In this document: positions 45,759 through 57,371 of the stretch, in pieces | How positions within the stretch are numbered: the first letter of the stretch is position 1 | Layout: every line of letters starts with the position of its first letter | From: Fomes fomentarius | Lineage: Eukaryota > Basidiomycota > Agaricomycetes > Polyporales > Polyporaceae | Assembly: GCA_022606135.1 (NCBI GenBank) | Contig: JABYQN010000002.1 | Location: 3,906,001 to 3,970,000, forward strand | Direction: 5' to 3' | Length of the DNA: 64,000 nucleotides | Position numbers and translations under genes: made by a program | Notes under the pieces: model-generated | Told to the model about the DNA's origin: nothing | The model's input: the letters and a program-made list of their open reading frames with translations, nothing else | The model's database searches: none

Positions 45759-46787
45759 GGGGATTGAAATGATCCTTGGTTTCGTTGTATGAGTTCTTCG
45801 CGTGTTGTGTGGAGAAATTGACCTGTAGGCTGTTAGCAATTCAATGTGCCCTGTGTCCTCACACTGCCTGATGGTAGCCTAAGCATGCGGCAGGACTGCC
45901 ATACGCTTGAATGTTGAGTGCATACGGTCTCGGAAGTTCGCTGCGCCAGCGAAGATTGCCAGTGGATCTCTCCAAATTCACTGTCTTAAGATCGCCCGCC
46001 ACAGATATATGCCCATGCTATATGAAGAGTATACTTGCTCACCTTCCTCCTTACGGGTTCGGACCATGGCATATGGCATGGATATGTCGAGCTGGAACGT
46101 TTGCTATGTACTGTACAACTTCTTGGCCTTATGTAAGCGACCAGTACTATGAGCGCTCCGACTCAAAGCGGAAATTTATGTAGAGCGTTCTACGCTCTCA
46201 ATCTCATAAACGCTAATCGCCAAGCTCAGGAATGTGAAGATGCTGAGGCGTTGAGACATCTCCTGTATGGACTAACGCCTACCCAACAGGTGTGTACTCT
46301 GAATCGTAGTTCAAAATTTTGCGCTACCAGTGCTGAGCTGGCCCAACGTTACGTCCAGCAAGACATAAACAATGCCATATCGTCTCAGCCTGCCCGATAC
46401 ACAAATACATACGCCTCAGGAGTCATTGCCCATGGAAAATGTCCTTCATATTCACCTTCCTTAGTCCCTTTGACAAGTTCGGCATCGAAAGTATGTCGAA
46501 CTCAAACGTGTTGAATCCTTGGCCTGCCGCCTCCAGGCCTCATGTGAGCGACTCGGCTTATCTTGCACTGCCTCAGTGCCTAGTACGCAGCGTACGCAGC
46601 ACTTACCATCAGCATGAGCGTTCCGACCGGGTCCTGTGACTCAAGGTGTAGAAGCGCAACGACCGTGAGTACCGACACAGCCAAAGCCGCAAATCTTGCG
46701 CAGCCACCCGGGCCTCTTTGTACTTGAACCCCCAGGGGCAGGCTGGACGATTGTGTACGACAGACCCAACGAAGGATTTGAGTTACG
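45759..46787. other. Intergenic with possible degenerate duplication
   Basis: No gene supported. Two stretches, about 46050-46170 and 46475-46640, share the same order of short words (GTTCGG, ATGTCGA, CTTGGCCT, AGCGAC, ATGAGCG then TCCGAC), suggesting an old duplication about 430 bp apart. Confidence 0.4.
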
Positions 46788-49700
46788 ATGGCCTCTCTTT
46801 TCTGGCGCCAATTCCGCGCACTCTTCGTCAAGAACTGGACGGTGCTCGCTAGGCGTCCTTTTGTAAGTCCTTAGCCTCGTGGCACAGCTTATAATCGCCC
46901 TCTGATTGATAGTATGTAGGTCAACCTACTGCGATGTCTTATTATACCGATGGCGTGCGCAATTTTTTTGGCGTATGCGCAGGTTTTCCTCTTGAGACCA
47001 CAATACGCGAGTGTTCATCACCTCAGTGACACCGTTGATGAGTCTGATAGACTTGCAATCTAGGCGGGTCTGGGGTCCTTCGTCCCAGTTGCACGGCTCG
47101 CGGATGTCTACGAGCCTTCACTCTTACTCCCATGGACGGATCTAACAAATGGCACTGCAATCATTGACCCCGCCAGCATCATGGACCGGGCTACCAAGGA
47201 CTTCTCCAGCAAGCAGCTTGGATCGGTATTCAAGACAGATTACTCCGAGCTTGCAACTCTGTGCCGCGAGAACTTTGCTGGCTCATCATCGTGTTTTGCC
47301 GCTGTTTCGTTCGAGGCACTTCCTGCTGAAGGATCCAATGGAGGTCAAACTCTAAACTACACTATCCGGGCAGACAGCGGCCTTAACTATATTGACGTGA
47401 AGGGCCACACTTCCGATATTGAGAAGCGTATCCTTCCATTGCAGTGGGCTATTGAGAGTGTGAGTGCTCGAACGAGATAGCTTTGTAGTGCCCACTCACC
47501 CTTGCCATAATACAGGCTATCATCGAGGCGGACACGGGCGTCACAGCTGCTACTCCTCTAGAATGGCCGTATACTCAATTCTCTACCGATGAAGTCTTCG
47601 ACAACATTCGACTTGGTACGTACTTCACCATGTCCGCGTCCCGGTACATTCACATCTGTGGACCACAGCATACATCAATATCGTCTCTGCACTCATAATC
47701 ATCGCCTTGTATGTGTTGGGATATATTTGAGGTGTTTATCGTTCGCTGACAAAAATCAGCTTCGTGATGTTCATCGGAGTAGCCTACCATCTACCTGAAA
47801 TGGCAGTCGGCGAGCGTACGATTGGGCTGACAAGTCATATGAAAGCTATGGGAGTCATGGATTCCGCACGAGTTCTGTTCGTACACTTGTCCCCGCTTCA
47901 CCATGATGCCGAACTGACCACCAAGGACCAGATCCTGGCACCTCAGCCTCTCCCTCGCCTACCTCCCTGGATGGCTCGTCATGGCTGGAGTCTGGCATGT
48001 CAAGCTCTGGTCTGGGACATCTGCAGGGCTCCTCATCGCCATACACCTCCTCACCGGGCTGTCGCTCACGAGCTGGTCCACGTTCATCATGGCGCCGTTC
48101 GGGAAGAGCCCGCAGCTCGCCGCCATCTCCTCGAACTGCATCGCGATCGCGTTCTGCATTGTCGGCATGGTCCTCACCGACATCTCGACGGGGACCGCGG
48201 TCATCCTTGTCATCATCTTCCCCGCGTTCTTCTACCCGGTTGCGATCCGGTGCATCACCGACTTTGAGCTCTCTTCCATCCCGACGCCAGCTTGGGAGGG
48301 CAGTCCGACGCAAGATCTCACACTTGGACCGCTTCTTATCGCAGCTTTAGTACGTCGTTATACTTTTCTGATCTCCATATCACGCTCATGGAGATGCGTG
48401 TACACAGGTTTCTATCTTCATATGGCCCGTCGTGGGGGCGCTCTGGGAGCGCTGGCTCTATGACGCACATAACCCGCGCCGTACAAAGGGCGACAAGGAC
48501 GTGTCTCCCCCGCCTCCGAACACAGCGATCTCGATCCGCAACCTTGGCAAGGACTTCCGCACAAACGTCTTCAAGGGCAAGAAGGGTATCGTTACCGCTG
48601 TCTCCGACCTGACGCTTGATATCCCCAAACACGGCATCTTCGTACTCCTTGGTCCTAATGGGTGTGTTTCACTGCTTCGCATTGTCCCGAGTTTCCAGAT
48701 GCCTTACGCGCGTTTGTCCTTCAGAGCCGGCAAGTCTACGACGATGTCTATCCTAGGTGGCCTCACCGGTCGCACGCGCGGCACTGTGCTCTTTGAAGGC
48801 GGAGTCGAGCAGTCTCCGCGGGGCAGCATTGGCCTCGTCCCGCAGAAGAACGTCCTGCACCCTGAACTTTCGTGCTACCAGACACTGGAGCTGTGGAAGA
48901 CCCTCAAGTCGCAGTCCAATGACGATGCATCGGACGATGTTGTACAGCTCCTGAAGGATTGCGATTTGGGGAGCAAGGTGCATAGCAGTGCAGGTACGTT
49001 AAGCGGCGGGCAGAAGAGGAAGCTTCAGCTTGCGATTGGGTTGGTTGGAGGGTCAAAGAGTGAGTTACCCGTTCTCTCGAGCATGGTTCAGGAACTCATG
49101 GAGAACGCCGCGCTGCAGTTGTGCTTGTTGATGAGGTTAGCGACCGTAGCCCTGCTCGCCAAAAATGTATGCTGATGATTTATAGTGTACCTCTGGAGTG
49201 GATCCTGTGTCTCGAAGGGCGATCTGGAAAACTCTCACGTCCGTCAAGAACGACCGAACCATTGTCTTCACCACGCACGTAAGCGGCAACACATATGGCG
49301 GGACATATGTGCAGTGTCTCATAGAGCGACCCTTTGTAGTTCCTCGATGAAGCGGACTTGCTTGCAGATGAGATCGCCGTGCTAGCCGCCCCGGGACGTC
49401 TTGTCGCACACGGAAGCCCAGTCAAGCTCAAATCGACTCTCGGAGAAGGTTACACGCTGAAGGTCACGTTCGCTTCCAACGTAGCCAAGACACCCAACGA
49501 GACTTCCGCACTGGACATCATCCGCGCCATCGCTCCTCAGACTCACGTATCCACCCCCGGCCCCAACGAGCTCGCGTACCACCTCAAGACGCACGACCCT
49601 TCTGTTGTCAAGCAAGTTCTCGAGGCCATCGAGCGGAAAAAGGCCGAGCTTCAGATCGACTCGTACGCGGTCTCCGCGAGCACTATCGAAGACATCTTCC

Positions 49701-52700
49701 TCGACCTGATCCAAGAGGCCGAACAAGTCGACAAAGAGAAGTCCAAATCCAAAGAGAGCTCAACAGACGAGGACGATCCACTCGCGCTCCCCGTTGTCGC
49801 CCCCGGTCCCAGCGCACCTCAGACAACCGCACTAGTGAGCGGGACGCAGCGGACGATCTTCGGCCAGGCCCTTACAATTTTCCACAAACGCTGCCTCATT
49901 GCGCGCCGCAGTTGGCTCTCCTACGTCATCGCACTCGCCGTCATCTTCGTCGCATTGTTCGCCCCGCTCAGCTTCGTCCCCAAAGAAGGGCAGACATGCG
50001 AGGTCGTCACGTCGGACGTGCCCCCGCAGCGGCTCTTCATCCCCGACACGGGATTCTGGAGGGTCAACCCGAACTACACTTATCCCATCATCACGCCCTA
50101 CGTTACGCCCCCCGGCCTCTTTGACACGCTCAACATATCGACGAGCGTGTTCCAGCCGCAGGAGCTCCCGAGCAACGACAGCTTTGTGGATGAGGTCAAC
50201 CAGCACTCATTGGATATCCCAGATGGCGGCATTTCGGTCGACTTGCAGAGCGGGCGCGCATTGTTCGCTTGGAACATCGGCAGGAGGACGGACGGGCCGA
50301 TCTTCTTGAACGCGGTGTCGAACTTGCTTTACAACAAGGCGTTGAACGACACTGGCAGGGGCGGCGGGTCTCCGAAGATCATCGCCTCTAGGCTCGGGGT
50401 GTTCACGAGCCAGAGCTCGGGCTCGCTCAAGCCGCTCCAGTGGGCTGCGTTCTTTGGGTTGGGTGTGGTGCGTTTGGCCCGCTCCTATGTCTGTGCTGGG
50501 CGGGGTCCGGAGCTAACGTGTCATTTTTGACTTGCTAGGCTGTGTTCCCCGCGTTCTTCACGTTATACGTCGCACAAGAGCGCCGCTCATCTGTGCAGGC
50601 AATGCAGTTTTCGAACGGTATCTCGAACCCCGCCGGTCTCTGGCTCGGACACCTCCTGTTCGACACAATCTTCTACATCATCGCCGCGACGATCCTCGTC
50701 GCCGTCTTTGCCGCGCACTCGACGGTGTTTCAAGGCCTTGGATTGCTGTGGTTCGTCCTGGTGCTGTATGGCTTCACGGGGACGCTCCTTGCGTACCTCG
50801 TGACCACCTTCACCAAGTCCCCCATAGCGGCGTTCGGAGCGTTTGCGCCCTACCAGATTACGATCTTCGGAGTAGGTTGTCTCTGAGGAGCGATGCAGAG
50901 GGAGCTAGCTGATGCTTTTATTGCAGCTGTACCTCGCTGGATACCTTTTGACATTCACGTATGCTTTGCCGGTCGATTCGGGGAAATACATAAACATCAT
51001 CCGTGGGTGCACTATCGCGCTCTTATGCTTGTACTCGCACTGACGTAGATGTCGACCGGCAGACTTCACCGTCTCACTGCTCTCACCCGCGCTCAATGTC
51101 GTACGTATCTCCACCCTTGTATTGACTGTCCTTGTCTCCGCACCTTCCCATGATCAACACTGCGTGCTAACGACTTCCCACAAATGCCTAGGTCCGTGCA
51201 AGCTTCGTCTCCGTCAACCTCTTCTCCCTCCTCTGCAACAACGGCGCAACGGTGCCCTCCTCCTCCCTGGGGAGTATCACGCGATACGGCGGGCCGATCC
51301 TCTACCTCATCCTCAACGGCCTCCTCCTCTTCGCCCTCCTCGTCCTCATCGACTCTGGCTCGCTCTCCCGACACTCCTTCCTCTCTCCCCTCTACGCACT
51401 CGGTCTACTTCGCAGCCGCACCTCCAACTCCAACTCGACGGGTAAGCGCAACCCGGCCGAGCCGCACCCCGAGGGGCCGAAGGACCAGCTGCTGGCTTCG
51501 GAAAAGCCGGACGTGCGCACGGAGGCGGAGGCGGCGAGCAAGTCGCACGACGCATTGCGGGTGCTGGGGGTGAGCAAGACGTTCCCCGGGGCGGAGACGG
51601 TCGTGGACGGGGTGAGCTTTGGGGTCGCGCAGGACACGATCTTCGCACTCTTGGGCCCGAACGGCGCGGGCAAGACGACGACGTTCAACATGATCCGTGA
51701 GTCCGAGCCCTTTCCCTTTCTCCCTTTCTCCCTTTTTTGCGTCTGCATGATTCTAGTCTACCGCGCGTGTCCCTTCGCTCACACTTGCGCCTGACACAGG
51801 CGGGGAGCTCACGCCCACGACCGGCCAGATCTACATCAACGGCCACTCCATCACGCACGACACCCGCGCCGCGCGGCTCTCGCTCGGAGTCTGTCCCCAA
51901 TTCACCGCCATCGACGCCCAGCTCACCGTCCGGGAGCACCTGCACATCTACGCGCGACTCAAAGGGCTCGCCCGGGGGCCCGTCGTCGACGACAATGTCG
52001 CGAACGTCCTCGCCATGACCGGCCTGAGCGCGTATGCGGACAGGCTGGCGAGCAGGCTGAGCGGGGGCAACCAGCGGAAGCTCGCGCTGGCGATCGCGCT
52101 GGTGGGGAACCCGAGCGTGCTGCTGATCGACGAGTTCTCGAGCGGGGTGGACGCGAAGATGAAGCGGGAGATGTGGGGGACGCTGAAGAACGTCGCGGTG
52201 GGGAAGGCGATCGTGATCACGACGCGTGAGTGTTGGCCCGAGAGCGAGCCTGAGCCTGGTGTTGATGATTTGGTTTTCTGAACTTGGATGGTCAGACTCG
52301 ATGGAAGAGGCCTCTACACTTGCGAACAAGGTGGGGATCATCGCGAAGCGCATGCTCGGTACGTCCCTCTCCCCCCTGCATGTATATCATCCTTCTCTGT
52401 GGCTAACGCGAACCTCTTGTAGCCATCGGTACGACGGACGACCTCGTCGCGCGGTACGCCCGCTATCTCGTGCACTTCCCCGGGCGCACACGCGAAGACA
52501 TCGCGCGCGCACAACAGCTCATGGCGCGTATCCCAGGTGCACGCATGGCGAACGACGTCGCGACGCGCTTCGAGGTGCCCGTCGGGGAGGGCCTGTCGCT
52601 CGCGCAGCTCTTCGGCATTCTCGCGGATGCGACGGCCGAGAGCGGGATCGGGGAGTATGCGGTGGAGAATGCTAACCTCGAGAGCGTTTTCATGAAGGTG

Positions 52701-52784
52701 ATTCGGGATAATGCGGTCGAGGAGGACAATGGGGAGGCTGGACATGGGAGAAAGAAGGGGTTCAGATTGTTTTCGCGGGCTTGA
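46788..52784 (+). CDS. ABCA-type full ABC transporter, many exons
   Basis: Starts MASLFWRQFRALFVKNWTVL at 46788, a cytosolic start before the first membrane helix. A large luminal/extracellular loop follows (about 47040-47620), then helices around 47660-48260. NBD1 shows Walker A LLGPNG-AGKSTT split by an intron, signature LSGGQKRKLQLAIGL near 49000, and Walker B VLVDECTSGVDP split by another intron. A second membrane half spans about 49890-51370. NBD2 shows Walker A LLGPNGAGKTTTFNMI, signature LSGGNQRKLALAIALVGN and Walker B VLLIDEFSSGVDA, followed by MEEASTLANKVGII. The stop is at 52782-52784. The TMD-NBD-TMD-NBD order, the large loop after the first helix and the E-F/C-T-SGVD motifs fit the ABCA (lipid transporter) subfamily. 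Total length is about 1,500-1,600 residues; not every exon boundary was fixed. No disabling change seen; the substrate is unknown but is often a lipid. Confidence 0.88.
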
Positions 52785-54143
52785 TGCACTACTATTAAAT
52801 CACTTACTTGCCTTGCTATCACGATGGCACCTACATACGAGTATTTAGCGGTTACCCTTTACAAACGATACCATATGGACATTGATATAATCACACTGAT
52901 ATCCCTCCCTCGCCTGTGTCTTTTCCTTCTGCAGCCTGATGTGCTCTGTGTCGGCAGATCTCTGGACAGCTCGGGTATGACCCTCATGACTATACTCACG
53001 ATCACTCCTACCAGGTCTAGGAGAACCGGGTTCCTTGTCATGTACCTGCGCGGTAACCAAATGATGGGAACGAGGTATATGACTTATATGGTGCATACAA
53101 GGATAGGGTGAAGAATAAGTTCATCGTACCCATATCAAGTCCCGAAACACATTCCGGTTCAATGTGTGCGAGTGCGGGGTGGTCCGAATACACGGTCTTA
53201 CCCCATGCATAGCGGCAGCAGTAGGCTAAAGCCTGCACAGATGGTGTGGGTCGTCCGTAGGCATGCGCACGAACTACGGCCCATATTGCGACTAGAACGC
53301 GCCATCGTCCAACGATGCTCTGTCTTGTCGTGTCCGCCGAATTCAGGAGGCAGCTCGAGCTCGTTTCTCATCTCGCGAGTGGTTCTGTGCGGCATTTCCT
53401 ACCTTGCCTTGTACAGTGGTGTGTGAATGCGGGATACGTGATGTTTACTGCCCTGGATTTGGGAGGCGACATGGAGCCACATATGAAACGAGTGGAGAAC
53501 GGCTGCTTGCAAGAAAACCCGAATGTGCCCGGACGTAGTGCATGCCAGGTATACGTATTATAGGTGAAGTTGACTGACTCGAATCTTGCAGCCGACGAGT
53601 GTGAGTTGAGTATGAGTACGTTTCGAGGTACGAGACGAGGACGAAGCTAGTCTCATACCAAGACCTTCCGCGCTGCGTGTGAGGGGCTTGTGTCGAACCT
53701 AAGGACGAAGCCACAGAGAAGGTACCGGGAAGTTGGTATCGCATCATGTTAGGGGCTAGAAACGGTTGAACTTGACGATTCAGCGTCTAATAACAGAGCC
53801 CGTCGGGCGTCTTTAGAGTTCATGAATAGTTGAATGGAAGCCGTCAATTGTGCAAGTGTGCCCACTATACATGAACCTGCTACAACAGACCTCAATGAGA
53901 ACCATAGGTATGTACACAGCGAAGCCTTTCACCTATTAGATCACTGTTTCATGCACCTTGGCCTCCAGCAGTGGCATCTCGACCACTAGCTTCGGGTCTA
54001 TTTCTTGATGTATGTATTTCAGTCAAGTAAGGTTTTCTGCCGTCGCAGGCGGCCCCTTCGAGTATGCTACAAAGACGAATTCACAGCGACGCGACGATGA
54101 CTTCTAGAGTGCATATAGTACCCAGACTCGCAACATGGCGCAC
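52785..54143. other. Intergenic between convergent genes
   Basis: About 1.36 kb with no gene or repeat that I can support. Confidence 0.55.
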
Positions 54144-54909
54144 TTACGGCGCCACAAGCTGCTCAGACCACTTCTCTCCATTCGCATCCCTCTTGAAGAC
54201 CGTCCTCTTGTTCGGGTGCACGCCTAGCGCGGCCCAATCGACCTCGATAGGTTCGATGAGCATGAGCGCAAAGTTACCGAGCGCGGTCTCCGCGTTCTTC
54301 CAATCCTCCTCGCTCTCCGCCTCGTCCGGGGTCGGGACAGTCTTAACCCACCCCTTCTGCTCCTCGTAGCTGTCGATCGGCGTCCCAGGCGTATGCGGGG
54401 TACACCAGCTGGCGCGCATGCCCGGACTCATCTTCTCAAACACCTCCCTCCTCTTCGCGTCCCAGTCGAATTTCTGCTCCTCCATAGTCCTGAGCGCGAT
54501 CGCCTCTGGGGGAATGGGCGTTGGCTTGGATGGGGCGCCCGGAGAGGGGGAGGGGAAGATGTGCGTGAGGCCGGTCAAGCGGAACTGGTCTTGGGAGCCC
54601 TCCATCCACCATGCGAGCTCGACGCGCTGGTTTGCGTGCGCTTGGGCGACCTTGGGCGTGCGGGCGTCGGTGGAGGTGACGAGCAGAGGGAGGTCGGGAC
54701 GCCCGTCTGGGTTCATGAAGCCGCGGTGCACTTGGGAGCGGACGCGCGGGGAGTTCGTGGAGTCGATGGTCGCGACCTGGTAGACTGGGACCGTTGTCAG
54801 TTGGTGTGCGTGGGCCAGGGAGGGAAGAATGGTGCTCACTGATCTTGCCCTTGTTGTCGGGATGGGTGAGAGCCTTGTTGATTGCTTCGACCCATCGCGG
54901 CGCGGCCAT
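54144..54909 (-). CDS. FMN-binding pyridoxamine 5'-phosphate oxidase-like protein (Alr4036 type), 236 aa
   Basis: Two exons, 54909-54840 and 54784-54144, give 236 residues. It opens MAAPRWVEAINKALTHPDNK and continues YQVATIDSTNSPRVRSQVHR then GF, LPLLVTSTDARTPKVAQAHA and NQRVELAWWMEGSQDQFRLT then G, the split-barrel flavin-binding pattern of the Alr4036-type pyridoxamine oxidase family. It ends TPDEAESEEDWKNAETALGN, then FALMLIEPIEVDWAALG, a typical C-terminal arrangement. True PNPO activity (making pyridoxal 5'-phosphate) is not established for this subfamily; FMN binding is the safer statement. Intact and of normal length. Confidence 0.85.
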
Positions 54910-55169
54910 CTTGTGTTGAGGTCAAAGAGCTAGGGATCTATATATGCGCGATGGTAGTATGAGCTTAAGAGAAAGAGAGGTGATAATGCAGCTTGAGTAT
55001 TTAGATATCTAACGATGACATCAGCCTGTAGACCAGTCATTTATCTACGTGATCGGCGCTAGTTCAATTGATCCCTCTTCTCTTACTACTTTCATCGAGG
55101 AATCCGAAGGGCCTACATAGGACTCACAGCACTTGGACTATATGCGCATCTAGCCTTCAGCCACGTCTC
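54910..55169. other. Divergent promoter spacer
   Basis: The 260 bp between the starts of the FMN-binding protein (minus strand) and the RCC1-like gene (plus strand) should hold both promoters. No distinct motif stands out. Confidence 0.45.
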
Positions 55170-56521
55170 ATGCCTTCGCTCTCCCTCTTGTCGGCTGGCT
55201 CGAATGCTCGCGGTCAGCTCGCGACTGGCGACACCGAAGATGCACACCATTTCACCCCTTGCACCTTCGCCGGCTACGCGCAGGGAGGCTTGCCAGAGTA
55301 CGTCGTCGCAATTGAGCAAGTTGCATGCGGCGCGAACCACACACTCGTGCTCTTGCGCACCAAGGATGGGACTACCGAGCTCTGGGGATGCGGGGATGGG
55401 AGCAGGGGTCAGCTTGGGCCATCTCTTGAGAAAGACGAAGGCGACAGCGCGGCGGCAGTATTCCGACTGATAGACCTGCGTCTGAGTGACGTTGGCGAGG
55501 ACGTCGGGGGAGGATACACGGTACGCCTGGTTGCTGCAGGATGGGAGACGTCCTACATCGTGCTCTCGCGTCCAAACCACAGCGATCTGCTTCTCTCCAT
55601 GGGTGGAAATGACTTTGGCACCCTCGGGATTGGAGCCTCTGGCAGCTCGATAGAGCACGGGTTGCACGTCGTTGAACTGGGCAAACACCTCCCAGACAAC
55701 TTGCGACCTGATGCCAGTATACTTTATGTCCTCACCTTGTCTGCAGGCCCGCACCATGTCATCGCTCAGGTCCGTCTGACGAACCCCGACGGTACTTTTC
55801 AGACTTATCTCCTCGGCTGGGGCACCGCGCGGCATGGTCAACTAGGCTGCATGCCTACCTCTCAGTCCAAACGTCCCATTTCATTCACGCCATCTCCTCA
55901 ATATATTCCCATCAGTATTTCCGAAGATATCTCATCCATCGTACTAGGGAACCAGCATACAGTCTATCTTCAGCGATCAAGCAACATCTCCGGCATGGGC
56001 TCGAACCGTAAAGATCAGCTTTCCGGTCTGGATACACTCCACGACGTCGCGCAGGTCGGGTGTACATGGAACGGGACATATGCGCTCCTCTGTTCCGGTA
56101 CTGTCCTCTCGACGGGAAGCAACACGCACTCGCAGCTCGGACGTGTGGCCGGGACGAGTGGTGCGCACGGGCGACAAGGTACCCCGCGCCTGTCGAGTTC
56201 CCGTCAAGCCACGGAACAGTCGAGAGGTTGGTGTGCGGGAGCGAACATGTCCTCTGTATAGTCAAGAGCCCGACACCTGATCCAAGGAAGTCGGAGGGGA
56301 AGGAGGTGTGGGCTTGGGGATGGAACGAGCACGGAAACCTTGGGCTTGGAGGAACCCAGGATGCGAACGTTCCGACGAGAATTTGGCCTCCGCAACCACC
56401 CTCGTCCGGGGATCAGCCTCCTGAGCCGGAGACGGCCGCGCGCGAGGATCGGACGAGCCCTGGAGCCGTCGTGAACGTGTGGGCGGGCTGCGCGACGAGT
56501 TGGATCCTTGTTGAGCGGTGA
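55170..56521 (+). CDS. RCC1-repeat protein (ATS1/alpha-tubulin suppressor-like), with frameshift near 56.16 kb
   Basis: Start MPSLSLLSAGSNARGQLATG at 55170. RCC1 repeats are visible as GSNARGQLATGD, WGCGDGSRGQLGPSL, SMGGNDFGTLGIGA, LGWGTARHGQLG, GMGSNRKDQLSG, LSTGSNTHSQLGR and WAWGWNEHGNLGLGG, roughly seven blades, so probably one beta-propeller. The first six are in one frame. The last (SSHGTVERLVCGSEHVLCIV onward to the stop at 56519-56521) is in another. The switch falls between about 56135 and 56190, and no intron of plausible length or phase bridges it. So there is a one-base indel, either real or from sequencing. If real, the protein would be truncated in its last blade. RCC1-like proteins act as guanine-nucleotide exchange or scaffold factors; the specific role is unknown. 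Confidence 0.78.
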
Positions 56522-57371
56522 CGGGCTACATACCACTTGTTCGCTGCGCTTCCGCTTCTGGCGGTTATCGCCGTGCGATCTTACTGCGTCCCTCCTGGTA
56601 CCTTTCGGTCTGCCTCACCGAGTCCCCGGCTCTTCAATCTTGCCCTTCCCGCTGGCCTCGGACTCTTATCACACAAGTCGCTCTAGGCCTAGCTCGTCTG
56701 TGCCAAAGCGCTGTGATACTCAGCAAGCTGATGTGAGTGATCCTGACGGCTTCCGTCTTCTGAAGCTGACGTTTCGATCTGTATCGCTCAAGTAGTGAAC
56801 GTCAACGTATCTTGACGTGCCATACCTCAGTGCTCAGCGCTCAGATCTCGAATTTCAGTATTCAATGCTGGCATGCCAGTCTACATCTAGCCTAACTTAC
56901 TGGTCGATCGTCTACATTGTCTGCGTCTATGCGACGTCGAGCGACGGTTCGGAGCGGAAGGCCCGTGGGAGCTAAGCGAGAGTGCGGCTCGATTGGATAC
57001 TGCGTGCGTGCGTGCGTGCGGAATGTACAAATGTATGTATGCGAAATGCGGCGACGAAAGCAATATCGAGAGCGAGATCGGGATCGGGATGCTGGTTGGT
57101 TGTTGCGTGTGGCGGTAAGGGACGGGATCTTAACAAACATTATAACGTTATATGCTGGAAGCGCAGACATCTATATGTGCCGCCACGTTCCTGCGCTAGG
57201 CGGAGCGGGGTGGTTGTGTTGAGCACTGTGTCGGGAGGATACTCGCTGACATAGCGCAGACGGAGTCAGACGCAGGGCCACTGCCGGGGTGCAGGACTGG
57301 CAATGCGGGCGGACACGAATGGACACGAGCGGACCTGGAGGAAGGAAGGAACGACGCAGGGGGGCACACTA
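56522..57371. other. Intergenic between convergent genes
   Basis: No gene supported. A short TGCG repeat lies near 57000-57019. Confidence 0.5.

Noticed and set aside
47855..48313. Minus-strand charged open frame opposite the ABC transporter.
   Set aside because: Shadow of the transmembrane coding region, with no motif.
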